Shown piece by piece: positions 26,304 through 35,006 of a DNA stretch of 64,000 nucleotides. Position 1 is the first letter of the stretch. Every line of letters starts with the position of its first letter. The translations under genes and the position numbers were made by a program. This DNA comes from UBA5951 sp009936885 (GTDB lineage: Bacteria > Pseudomonadota > Alphaproteobacteria > Puniceispirillales > Puniceispirillaceae). Below the pieces are notes generated by a model. That model made no database searches. It was not told where the DNA came from and saw nothing but the letters and a program-made list of their open reading frames with translations. Location: the NCBI GenBank assembly GCA_937996625.1, contig CALKVA010000010.1, forward strand, positions 124,001-188,000, in the 5' to 3' direction.

Positions 26304-27621
26304 TTATCCCCTTATTTTTTTGGATATAGAGCGATGCTTCTTACGTGTTGCTTGGTTAATAATTGTGTAGATAATAAATGCAACAATAGGAACAGATAAC
26401 GCTTTTATCTGCGGTACTGCTAATGGTAGATACTGACTGGGTATTGTAGTTGCAATATACTCGACAAGTCTGACCCCATAATAGGCACCTGCAATTGCAA
26501 ACAACCCCTCAACAGTCTGTTGCAGTCTTAGCTGTGTTGATGCCTCTTATCCATAGAGGCAAGCAAAGCGGTATTTTGATTTTGTATCATGGTTTCCGTT
26601 TAAGCACACAAAAGTGAGCCAGCATGAGCTACACGTTCTGAGACTGAAATTAGTCTCTCACCAAAAGCAATGCAAGTCTGCATAGCAGGAAGCATTCGTC
26701 TATTTAAAAAACCAAGTATACTCTGAAATCCATCAAGACGATACATATTAAGACCAGATACCCGCGCGAAAAAGATTTCCTGATATGCTTTTGTTGCTGA
26801 TAGCCTGTAAGAGGTTACAGCCGACATCTCTTCTATGCGCGCGGCTATTTTTGATAATCTTGGAAGAAGGGCATCTACATCGTTTGATTCAACGTCAATT
26901 TGCCAACTTAAATTTTGAATTAGCTCTTGAAGCTCTTTTTCCATAGCTGAGAGTTCGCTCATTCGGCTTTTGACATTGGGTATCCTAAAAATCGTTAAAA
27001 TCTGGTATGTTTCTAGTTCTTACAACCTCAAAATTGATCTACCAACCAAATCAGGATTAAGACTGTTATTTAGAAATATAACTCGGGAAAAACCCGTATT
27101 ATCTATATCAAAGCTAAAATGAAGTTGCCCAGCCCTCTCATAAATCTGGGAAGAGCCTGAATTATCAACTGCTAGCAACTCGTATATTGCATCTGATGTA
27201 ATCGAATCTCCCTCAAAATCACCAATTTCAAGCCATATTGCGTGGAATACCGGTACTGGAATTGTATTTATTATTTCAAAGGGAAGGAACAATGCAGCAT
27301 CTTTGTTAAACGCGAAAATAGGTAGTCCCATGTTTCCCGTATTATCATTTACAATAAATGTAATCGTAACAAATTCTGTATGACGCTCTATCCTGAGAAT
27401 AAAATGCTCTAAGACTTCGCGTCTAAATTTCTCACTATTTTCAATGATAGTGACAGAACAATCTTAAGCCAGCAATTTATATGGGCAAGTATGGAGCTGT
27501 CATTTCCTTCAAATAGAAAAATATAACGAATTAACCTGCCTGTGCCGTCATAGCCGAAGAAGGGAGGGGTATGTAACTCATTTGATAAGGCACGCCGGAG
27601 CGGATGTTGCTGCATAGTCAT
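26304..27621 (-). pseudogene. Broken DUF3422 family gene, whole length present but frameshifted
   Basis: The reverse strand from an ATG at 27621 to about 26304 spans 439 codons, the normal size of a DUF3422 protein, but is in several frames. In order: HPLRRALSNELHTPPFFGYD (N-terminus) ending in a stop after a shift; ILRIERHTEFVTITFI and the 27020-27331 segment; the 26600-26962 segment with YRLDGFQSILGFLNRRM and SERVAHAGSLLCA, then TAA, then MIQNQNTALLASMDKRHQ, another stop and shift, then LRLQQTVEGLFAIAGAYYG and a two-helix C-terminal membrane tail. At least three frameshifts and nonsense codons show loss of function. DUF3422 proteins are membrane proteins of unknown role. Confidence 0.88.
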
Positions 27622-27918
27622 GTTAGCTTACCCTTAGTAAAAGTCGTAAAAACATATTTTTGAATTTTCGGCCATAGTGCGGGCTTAGTCAAAGATTATC
27701 TCTAAATTGTTTCCTAAATTGGGGTTGAATTTGTCGGATGATAATTTCTCTATGTAGAAATTATTTAAAATAAGAGACCTATTTTTATTTAAACTGTGAA
27801 AAACCAACCCACATCGGAAATAATTTTGTCGCGATTTGAAAAAATCAATAGACAAAATTATCGATAAAGTTAACATTAAAAGGCTAACACTGGTTACCAT
27901 TGGACATAAGGAAAAATA

Positions 27919-28773
27919 ATGAAGGCATCTGCTTTTACATATTATAAGCCAAATTCTCTCGAAGATGCGCTTGGATTATTGCAAAATGAGGAAGACGCAA
28001 AAGTGCTTGCAGGGGGCCAGTCATTAATGCCGATGCTGAATATGCGATTTGTTCAGCCAGAGACGATAATTGATGTAAATGGAATAGATGAGCTAGCAAG
28101 AATTAGCGTAACGGATAAACTAGAGATAGGGGCATTAACACGCCAAAAAACACTAGCGAAAGACCCGACAATAAGACAGCATTTGCCAATTATGCAGGAA
28201 GCTTTGACATGGGTTGGTCATTTTCAAACTCAGTCGCGTGGTACAATTGGCGGAAGTTTGTGTCATTTAGATCCTGCAGCTGAATTGCCGATGGTTGCGC
28301 TTTTATATGATGCCGAGTTGCAGGTTGCTTCAGCTTCAGGAATACGCTCCATACCAATGCAAGAATGGGCGCTTGCTTATATGATGCCCTCTATTAGTCA
28401 TGATGAATTACTTACCAAAATAATAATAAAGCCATGGCAGGGTTCCCATGGATATGGTTTTCAGGAATTTGCAAGAAGGCATGGGGATTTTGCCATTGCC
28501 GCTGCAGGATGTTTGATAAAAATAGATAATAATATTATCGAAGATATAGCAATTTCTATTGGTGGTGTTGAGGATGTGCCTCGTCGATTCACGGAATGCG
28601 AAGATGTATTGCGAGGGATAAAGTATGATATTGATGATATAAAAATGCAGGTTCTTAAGCCATTAAGCAAAATAAATTACTTGGATGATAGTCTTGTTAC
28701 AGGCGCTTATAGACGCAGATTACTAAGGGGATTGCTGATACGCGCAGTAGAGCAAGCAGCAGGCAGATCATAA
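27919..28773 (+). CDS. Molybdenum hydroxylase FAD-binding subunit (CoxM/CutM-like)
   Basis: A 284-residue FAD subunit of the xanthine oxidase/CO dehydrogenase family. The FAD-binding motifs are AGGQSLMPMLNMR (residues 31-43) and SRGTIGGSLCHLDPAAELP near residue 110; the C-terminal helical domain follows. It passes electrons from the 2Fe-2S subunit to an acceptor. It is the first gene of a medium-small-large operon with 25 and 11 base gaps. RBS AAGGAAAAAT lies before the ATG. Confidence 0.93.
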   Translation: MKASAFTYYKPNSLEDALGLLQNEEDAKVLAGGQSLMPMLNMRFVQPETIIDVNGIDELARISVTDKLEIGALTRQKTLAKDPTIRQHLPIMQEALTWVGHFQTQSRGTIGGSLCHLDPAAELPMVALLYDAELQVASASGIRSIPMQEWALAYMMPSISHDELLTKIIIKPWQGSHGYGFQEFARRHGDFAIAAAGCLIKIDNNIIEDIAISIGGVEDVPRRFTECEDVLRGIKYDIDDIKMQVLKPLSKINYLDDSLVTGAYRRRLLRGLLIRAVEQAAGRS

Positions 28774-28798
28774 TCTGTGTAAAAAGGGAGACATAAAG

Positions 28799-29278
28799 AT
28801 GCAAGAACATGAAGTTCAGATGCATGTAAATGGCAAAGTTGTGTCAGGCAAGGTTGAATCACGGACTCATTTGGGAGATTTCTTGCGCCAGTCAGCGGGT
28901 CTTACCGGGACCCATCTTGGATGCGAACATGGTGTTTGTGGGGCTTGCACTGTTATCGTTGATGGAGATGCGGTGCGTTCTTGTTTGATGCTTGCTGTGC
29001 AGGCAGATAATTGTGAAGTAACAACCATAGAAGGAATTGCAGAAGCAGATGGAACACTTCATCCTTTGCAAGAAGCTTTTCGTAATAATCACGCCTTGCA
29101 ATGCGGTTTTTGCACAGCAGGGATGATTACCTCACTCCACGCATTTTTATCTGAAAACCCTAACCGAAGCGAAACCGAAATAAGAGAAGCTATTTCAGGC
29201 AATATTTGCCGTTGTACAGGATATCAGGGAATTGTATCAGCTGCGATGGAAGCAGCTGAGAAGCTAGCTAAAAGATAG
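28799..29278 (+). CDS. Molybdenum hydroxylase 2Fe-2S subunit (CoxS/CutS-like)
   Basis: A 159-residue iron-sulfur subunit. The N-terminal plant-type ferredoxin domain has Cys42, Cys47, Cys50 and Cys62 (GCEHGVCGACTV...C). The C-terminal four-helix domain has Cys102, Cys105, Cys137 and Cys139 (QCGFCTAGM...CRCTGY), binding the second cluster near the molybdopterin. All eight ligands are present. GGGAG precedes the ATG by eight bases. It is the middle gene of the operon. Confidence 0.95.
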   Translation: MQEHEVQMHVNGKVVSGKVESRTHLGDFLRQSAGLTGTHLGCEHGVCGACTVIVDGDAVRSCLMLAVQADNCEVTTIEGIAEADGTLHPLQEAFRNNHALQCGFCTAGMITSLHAFLSENPNRSETEIREAISGNICRCTGYQGIVSAAMEAAEKLAKR

Positions 29279-29289
29279 GATTTAAGAAG

Positions 29290-31632
29290 ATGGGTGTAAG
29301 ACAAATTGGTGCAAGGGTGCAACGGGTTGAGGATGAAAATTTAATCCGCGGTGATGGCAAATATGTAGATGATATTCAACTCCCCGGTATGGCATATGCG
29401 GCGTTCCTGCGCTCTTCTATGGCGCATGCCAAAATCAAAATTACAGATATATCAGCAGCTAAGGGGCTTCCAGGGGTGTATGCAGTTCTTACCTATGATA
29501 CGTTGCCATCGTCTCTTGTAAGCAAAACACAATTAGAAACATACCCAGCCCCCATTATCAAACAAAGTGTTTGTCCAGATCTCCTCGCTAGTGAAGAAGT
29601 CGCTCATGTTGGCCAAGCGATTGCGATGGTTGTTGCAAGCTCTAGGCATATTGCTGAAGATGCATGCGAGCTTATACAAGTGGATTACACAGCACTTCGC
29701 GTAGCCGTTGATGTGGTTGAGGCTGCTAAGCCAGAAGGGCCACTTGCCCATAGTCATTTAAAAGACAATATTGCTGCTTCAATTGAAACCAAGTTTGGTG
29801 ATGTTGAGGCCGCTTTTTCTGAATGCGATGATACGCTTAAGTTAAAATTCAAACAACATCGCGGCGGATGCCATGCAATGGAATGCAGAGGGGTGCTTGG
29901 GGACTGGCAACAGCAATTAGGTGAGTTGACGCTATATTCATCTACTCAATGTCCCTATCTTGTTCGCAGAATGGTCTCAAGACAGCTAGATTGTCCTGAA
30001 AGCTCAATCAGGGTGATAGCCCCCGATGTTGGAGGCGGTTTTGGCCCAAAGGCTGGCTATTATCCAGAAGAAGCGTTAATCGCCATTGCAACCAAGGAGC
30101 TACGCCGGCCCGTAAAGTGGACGGAAGATAGAAGAGAACATTTTACAGCAACTAATCAGCAAAGAGACCAGATTTGGGAGCTGGAGGTTGGCTTTAAAAA
30201 AACAGGAGAAATTACCGCGATAAAAGGACATGTTACACATGATAGTGGCGCGTTCTTAAATTATGGTTTGCTGCTATCGGCTACTACGCTTATGCCATTG
30301 CCTGGGCCGTATAAAATAAAGAACATTCATGTTACCTTGAATACTGTCTACACAAATACGGTATCCACCAGTCCTGTTCGCGGAGCAGGCAGGCCAAATG
30401 CAGCATATGCAATGGACAGAGTGATCGACGCTGTTGCGCGCCACTTATCCATTGACCCTGCCGATATGAGACATATTAATTTGGTAAAGAATGAAGATTT
30501 TCCGTATCAGCCAGGCTCCAAGCATAGAAACGGCTCTATGATGACTTATGATAGTGGTGACTATACAGGTATGCTGGCAATGGTTAAGGAAATGGCGGAT
30601 TATGATAATTTTCGTCAAGAGCAAAAACAAGCAAGAGCAAATGGGAAATACCTCGGCATCGGGCTTGCTTGCTTTATTGAAGATACGGGGATGGGGCCTT
30701 ATGAAGGGGTGAATGTGCGCGTTGATGTTACTGGCAATGTGATAGCCTCAACAGGCGCTGCAAGCCAAGGGCAGGGGCATGCAACCGTAATTGCGCAAGT
30801 CATAGCAGAAGAGCTTGATATCGAAATCAACAAAATTAGAGTAGAGTCAGGGGATACAGGCAAATTTCCACATGGAATTGGCGCTATTGGAAGCAGAACA
30901 GGTGTGAATGTTGGCCTGTCTGCAAATGATGCCTCAAGTCAGGTAAAGAAAAAGGCATTAAAACTCGCCTCTATCCTTCTTGATAAGAATGAAGATACGT
31001 TAGAGTTATCAGATGGTGCAGTGCGAGTTCGCTCTGATTCAAACCAATTTATAACACTTGCCGACCTTGCATTACAATTATCACCAGCGGTTGCAGGTAA
31101 ACTTCCCGATGGATTTGATAGCGCAGGTCTAGAAGCTGTGTCTTATCTTTCATCAGACTATATGCCTCACTCTAGTGGTGCAAATATCGCAAAGGTCGAA
31201 GTTGATATTGTAACAGGCGGTATTAAAATCCTTGATTATTATGTAGTTCATGATTGTGGCAGGATACTAAATCCAATGATCGTCGATGGTCAGATTATTG
31301 GCGGTGTTGTGCATGGCATTGGAAACGCGATGTTTGAGCAGATGGTATATGATGATGCAGGCAACCCGATGACCACTAATTATGGGGATTATCTATTGCC
31401 ATTAGCCTCGGAGATGCCAGAAATTCATGTTGCGCATATTGAGACACCATCACCAGCAAACCCGATGGGGCTAAAAGGTGCTGGAGAAGGCGGAACCATC
31501 CCTGCAATTGGAGCGATGATAAATGCTATTGAAGATGCATTAACACCGTTCGATGCTTATATTGCACAATATCCCGTAACACCAGAATATATCCTTGAAC
31601 TTGTTGATTCTGAAAAAATAGCAGCTGAATAA
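29290..31632 (+). CDS. Molybdenum hydroxylase large subunit (xanthine dehydrogenase/CO dehydrogenase form II-like)
   Basis: A 780-residue molybdopterin subunit. It has GVGGGFGPKAGYYPE-like sequence (DVGGGFGPKAGYYPE), the active-site loop SPVRGAGRPNAAY near residue 365, a Q-loop ASQGQGHATVIAQV near residue 495, and the catalytic Glu in KGAGEGGTIPAIGAM near residue 737. The loop is not the AYxCSFR of genuine form I CO dehydrogenase, so an aldehyde, purine or N-heterocycle substrate is more likely than CO. It ends 22 bases before a convergent Gfo/Idh gene. No maturation (coxD/E/F) genes are adjacent. Confidence 0.93.
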   Translation: MGVRQIGARVQRVEDENLIRGDGKYVDDIQLPGMAYAAFLRSSMAHAKIKITDISAAKGLPGVYAVLTYDTLPSSLVSKTQLETYPAPIIKQSVCPDLLASEEVAHVGQAIAMVVASSRHIAEDACELIQVDYTALRVAVDVVEAAKPEGPLAHSHLKDNIAASIETKFGDVEAAFSECDDTLKLKFKQHRGGCHAMECRGVLGDWQQQLGELTLYSSTQCPYLVRRMVSRQLDCPESSIRVIAPDVGGGFGPKAGYYPEEALIAIATKELRRPVKWTEDRREHFTATNQQRDQIWELEVGFKKTGEITAIKGHVTHDSGAFLNYGLLLSATTLMPLPGPYKIKNIHVTLNTVYTNTVSTSPVRGAGRPNAAYAMDRVIDAVARHLSIDPADMRHINLVKNEDFPYQPGSKHRNGSMMTYDSGDYTGMLAMVKEMADYDNFRQEQKQARANGKYLGIGLACFIEDTGMGPYEGVNVRVDVTGNVIASTGAASQGQGHATVIAQVIAEELDIEINKIRVESGDTGKFPHGIGAIGSRTGVNVGLSANDASSQVKKKALKLASILLDKNEDTLELSDGAVRVRSDSNQFITLADLALQLSPAVAGKLPDGFDSAGLEAVSYLSSDYMPHSSGANIAKVEVDIVTGGIKILDYYVVHDCGRILNPMIVDGQIIGGVVHGIGNAMFEQMVYDDAGNPMTTNYGDYLLPLASEMPEIHVAHIETPSPANPMGLKGAGEGGTIPAIGAMINAIEDALTPFDAYIAQYPVTPEYILELVDSEKIAAE

Positions 31633-31653
31633 GGCTAGAATATTGCGCCTTAT
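31629..31653. terminator. Possible bidirectional terminator hairpin
   Basis: ATAAGGC (31629-31635) and GCCTTAT (31647-31653) form a perfect seven-pair stem filling the gap between two convergent genes. It overlaps the stop codon of the large subunit. The T-tract is short, so this is a moderate to weak call. Confidence 0.42.
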
Positions 31654-31654
31654 T

Positions 31655-32587
31655 TCAAGTGCGAGTGGTTAGGAGCTCTTGCAGAAGGGCGCAAATCTGC
31701 TTGCTAGTGGTGAAATTTGGTTTGGTTTGGTTTTGGCAAGAAGTAATAAACTCATTCAACATGAGCGCATATTGATTGCAAGGCTCAAACGCTAGTTTTG
31801 TGCCCTCTCCAAGCTCTCCTAAAGCCCAGCTTGCAGTTGCAATCTCGTCTGGGTTAAAAGGCGTATCAAGCCGCGCCCAGCCGTTATCGCTGGTAAGGTG
31901 AACAGTTTGTGATAATGCCATCGCGCTTGAAACCTGCATTGAAAGACGTCTGCCTTCGCCAAAATCAAGAAGTGCATTCATTGTTTTCTCAACATCAAGA
32001 TGCGGCTCCATTTGCATATCACAGAATAATAATTGTGGCTTGCTTTCAAAAATCATCATGCCTGCAAGTAGAGTATAACCAGCAATATCTAATACAGGTC
32101 CGCCCCCCATATAGGCATAGTTTCTAACATTTCCCTCAGCTCTTGGTGGATAGGAAAATGTTGCAGATATATGCATGGCAGTTCCTATATCAATCTTTTT
32201 TAGCCAGTTCCATTGCGGATGAGAGCGCACCATAAAAGCTTCATAGAAATAACGATTATTAGCCATTGCAGCTTCTTCAACAGCATCAATTTCAGATAAG
32301 GATAATGCCATTGGCTTCTCACAAAGAACATGTTTGCCAGCGTTTAACGCGTCGATACTCCATTTTGCATGCAAGTGATTGGGAAGCGGGATATATACTG
32401 CCTCTACGTCAGTATCAGCAAGCACATCCTCATATCGGCCTACCTTTACAGATTTATCATAAAACCCATCAGTAAGGGTTTGCGGGTTGCGTGTGCCAAG
32501 ATGCACAAACGAACACCCAGCTTGGTGCAGTGCTGGAATTAATTGATTACGTGAAATCTTTGCATCCCCTAATATTCCAAAATTCAT
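31655..32587 (-). CDS. Gfo/Idh/MocA family oxidoreductase
   Basis: A 310-residue NAD(P)-dependent oxidoreductase. The N-terminal Rossmann fold is MNFGILGDAKISRNQLIPAL (GxGxxA in a divergent form), followed by VYIPLPNHLHAKWSIDALNAGKHVLCEKPMA with the catalytic Lys of EKP. The C-terminal beta-sheet domain includes GGGPVLDIAGY. Substrates in this family are sugars, inositols and related polyols; none can be assigned here. It is the last minus-strand gene of the DUF3726 group, 52 bases downstream, and could be co-transcribed. Confidence 0.9.
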   Translation of the reverse strand: MNFGILGDAKISRNQLIPALHQAGCSFVHLGTRNPQTLTDGFYDKSVKVGRYEDVLADTDVEAVYIPLPNHLHAKWSIDALNAGKHVLCEKPMALSLSEIDAVEEAAMANNRYFYEAFMVRSHPQWNWLKKIDIGTAMHISATFSYPPRAEGNVRNYAYMGGGPVLDIAGYTLLAGMMIFESKPQLLFCDMQMEPHLDVEKTMNALLDFGEGRRLSMQVSSAMALSQTVHLTSDNGWARLDTPFNPDEIATASWALGELGEGTKLAFEPCNQYALMLNEFITSCQNQTKPNFTTSKQICALLQELLTTRT

Positions 32588-32638
32588 TCAACGCTCCGTT
32601 CCATAAAAAAGTGCTTATGAAATGTTAACAAAAGGATT

Positions 32639-33271
32639 TTAGTCATTATCAGTTAATCCTGCACCTGCGCCTGCAATACGTGATTGTTCATTTTCAGCAA
32701 CATAGGTACGTGCCGCCAGATATTCGATTTCTTCCCAAGTTTCACCCCCGATATATAATGCGTGTGAGGGCGCCAGCTCAGCCAATTCAGGTATAGTATT
32801 ATCTGAAATTTCCAATGTAACAAATTCAGCATTATCAGACATAAGCCAAGCCGTAACTGCAAATAGCCTATTTTCAAAAAACTGTGCCGCTAATTTATTA
32901 TTAATGGTTAATGTCAGATGAAGCTCTGGTGCTAGATGAAGACACATACCAGCTAGCAGCATTGCGTTATCTAACAGTCTTATCTGTATTTGTGTATATA
33001 ATTTTGATTGCAGACAATCTGCAAGAAAAGATCCGTTTTGAGCAGCGGATATATTTTCAAACTGGGCTATCTTTGAAGCGGTATTTTCTGCAAGGCGAAG
33101 ATGGTTTACAGGCGCTGTGATTAATGCCGGAAAACGGGCAAAAAAGCTTTTCTCATATGCTCCTATAAGGGTTGCAGCAGCTGAGATATCTTGCGCTCTG
33201 CCAACATCAATGCCGCTACCAATACATGCCTTATAACATAAAAACTTTGTTTCAGAAAATGAGCGATGCAT
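32639..33271 (-). CDS. DUF3726 family protein
   Basis: A 210-residue protein if the ATG at 33271 is used, which follows the upstream gene's stop by two bases; an upstream alternative at 33298 would overlap that gene by 25 bases. The N-terminus MHRSFSETKFLCYKACIGSG resembles the conserved start of DUF3726 (SLSEIEALALKAARGAG). The C-terminus is acidic (YVAENEQSRIAGAGAGLTDND). No signal peptide or membrane segment is seen and no activity is known. Tight coupling with the preceding 576-residue protein and the dipeptidase suggests a shared pathway. Confidence 0.68.
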   Translation of the reverse strand: MHRSFSETKFLCYKACIGSGIDVGRAQDISAAATLIGAYEKSFFARFPALITAPVNHLRLAENTASKIAQFENISAAQNGSFLADCLQSKLYTQIQIRLLDNAMLLAGMCLHLAPELHLTLTINNKLAAQFFENRLFAVTAWLMSDNAEFVTLEISDNTIPELAELAPSHALYIGGETWEEIEYLAARTYVAENEQSRIAGAGAGLTDND

Positions 33272-33273
33272 AT

Positions 33274-35004
33274 TTATTGAAGTACAGGAAGCCACCAATC
33301 ATCAGCATTTGAATCATTTAATTCAGAAGCTGTGGGTGCCCCCTGATATAACGTTATACGGGTCCATCTATCAGATTTCGGATCGAATTTAGCAGCGCCG
33401 AAAAAGGATAATTTGCATCGCAGCATATCAATAGGGCGACAATCTTTGCCAATTAAATTATCCTGTATTTCACTGTAAGGTGCCCATGATGCTGTTTGAA
33501 TTCTTCTAATAATATATCGAAATTCAGGATTCTTAAGAACGAAAAAAGCTGTAATTTCATCGTCATTACAGTCTCTTAATGCGCATTCAACTTCTTGAAC
33601 TCTTTTAGCAATATCAAGCGGTTGTTCTTTCTCGGCACCTTCTTCTGCCAAGCGTACGCCAAGCCTTGGCTCCAGCTTAGCTGCCGAAGTATACCAAAAT
33701 TGATAATTCTCATCTGGGTTGGAGAAATCAATTGATAGCGCCCATTGGAACTGATTATATAATATGTTTTTTAGCGCTTTCAGGCTCATATCTGGGCGAA
33801 GACGCGGCGCGATATCACTATCCATACAATGAGATAAATCATCAATCTCCTCTCCGCCAATCTCCAGGACTAATGCTATCATTAGCTCTTGAGTTTCAAG
33901 AGAGAGTAAGCTGGTTGATTTAATAAGTTTATCCAGCGGGAAGGGCTGCTTTTTCAGCAGGTCGATTTGAGCAGCTAGCTGTTTCCATTCACCGCGAAGG
34001 ATAGATATCCGATGGGATTGAATAGTATCTGCTGTTTGCCATTGGCTAAGATGTGCGTCTGCGCGAATATATAATGATGATAATTTCTGTTGCTGAGCCA
34101 CGCTTAGACTTGCCTTTGCGCGCATTTGAGCAATTGCTGTCTCTCTAGCCAATATCCAATTATTAAATAATACTGGGTGACTTATTAGGAACGGTGCCAT
34201 ACCAAGGCCTGTTGAATTACCAATACCTAAATAACGTTTGAGTTTAGCATCAAGCAGAATAGCTGTTTTTGGTGATTTGTGGTGTGCAATATGCTCAACC
34301 AATTTGTGGGTGAATTCACGAATAAGATAAACAGCCAGCATCTCAATCTGGAACGGTCCAGAAAGGCCGCCTCTGGATGCTATTTTTGATCTATCAGATA
34401 TACCAAATTTGCCATTTCCATATACAGCAGTCGTTCGCATGAGATAGCCAATGGATTTAACATGTTCAAAATCAGGCTGTATTCCTTGTGCCAGCCTATC
34501 AACAACGTGCCCAAACAGCCTGACGGACTTATTGGCTCTACTCAATACCAGCTCTTTGTCTGAATATCTGCCGGCTTCTTGATGGGGAACCTGCTTCTCA
34601 AGCCGGTCTAAATCCTCAATTGAAGGGATGCCATCAAACAAAACATAAGTGCTATCCCATGCCTCGGCAATTACACGGTCAGTTCGGTTTTCATCAGATA
34701 AGGGCTGGGTAAATGCAATAAGTGAATAATGTTGATGATATAAGCTGATTGTTAACACAGCTCTGCCAAATCCCTCTTTATCAATTGACCATACTGACGG
34801 TGTGATTGAGGAACCTTCTTTTGCTAACTGGCGCAATAGCACCCTCATGAAAGATAGACGTGTGGGGAAAAAACTGCCAAGCCGTGCAAGCTTCATAACA
34901 CTGTCAGCTGGTCTTAGCTGTGTTAATAAATTATCTGTTAGTTGGCAATAATTAGATTCTTTGGCATCAAATGCTTTAGTATCAGATGTTTTGGGCATTT
35001 TCAT
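33274..35004 (-). CDS. Protein of unknown function (576 residues)
   Basis: A 576-residue soluble protein that I do not recognise. It has no signal peptide or membrane helix. Visible features are a conserved-looking N-terminal RLGSFFPTRLSFMRVLLRQL near residues 41-60, WDSTYVLFDG near 116, IGYLMRTTAVYGNGKFGIAD-like sequence near 185-204 (GISDRSK), ARETAIAQMRAKASLSVAQQ near 278-297, IDFSNPDENYQFWYTSAAKLEPRLG near 420-445 (shown in parts: NPDENYQFWY and EPRLGVR), and a Trp-rich end DDWWLPVLQ. It starts two bases after the dipeptidase stop and runs into DUF3726, so the three genes are translationally linked. Confidence 0.8.
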   Translation of the reverse strand: MKMPKTSDTKAFDAKESNYCQLTDNLLTQLRPADSVMKLARLGSFFPTRLSFMRVLLRQLAKEGSSITPSVWSIDKEGFGRAVLTISLYHQHYSLIAFTQPLSDENRTDRVIAEAWDSTYVLFDGIPSIEDLDRLEKQVPHQEAGRYSDKELVLSRANKSVRLFGHVVDRLAQGIQPDFEHVKSIGYLMRTTAVYGNGKFGISDRSKIASRGGLSGPFQIEMLAVYLIREFTHKLVEHIAHHKSPKTAILLDAKLKRYLGIGNSTGLGMAPFLISHPVLFNNWILARETAIAQMRAKASLSVAQQQKLSSLYIRADAHLSQWQTADTIQSHRISILRGEWKQLAAQIDLLKKQPFPLDKLIKSTSLLSLETQELMIALVLEIGGEEIDDLSHCMDSDIAPRLRPDMSLKALKNILYNQFQWALSIDFSNPDENYQFWYTSAAKLEPRLGVRLAEEGAEKEQPLDIAKRVQEVECALRDCNDDEITAFFVLKNPEFRYIIRRIQTASWAPYSEIQDNLIGKDCRPIDMLRCKLSFFGAAKFDPKSDRWTRITLYQGAPTASELNDSNADDWWLPVLQ

Positions 35005-35006
35005 TT

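Noticed and set aside
26600..26962. Treating the individual open pieces in 26304-27621 as separate small genes
   Set aside because: In order they spell one DUF3422 protein of standard length, so they are fragments of one broken gene.
29290..31632. Aerobic carbon monoxide dehydrogenase
   Set aside because: The active-site loop of form I CoxL (AYxCSFR) is absent and no coxD/E/F genes are adjacent.
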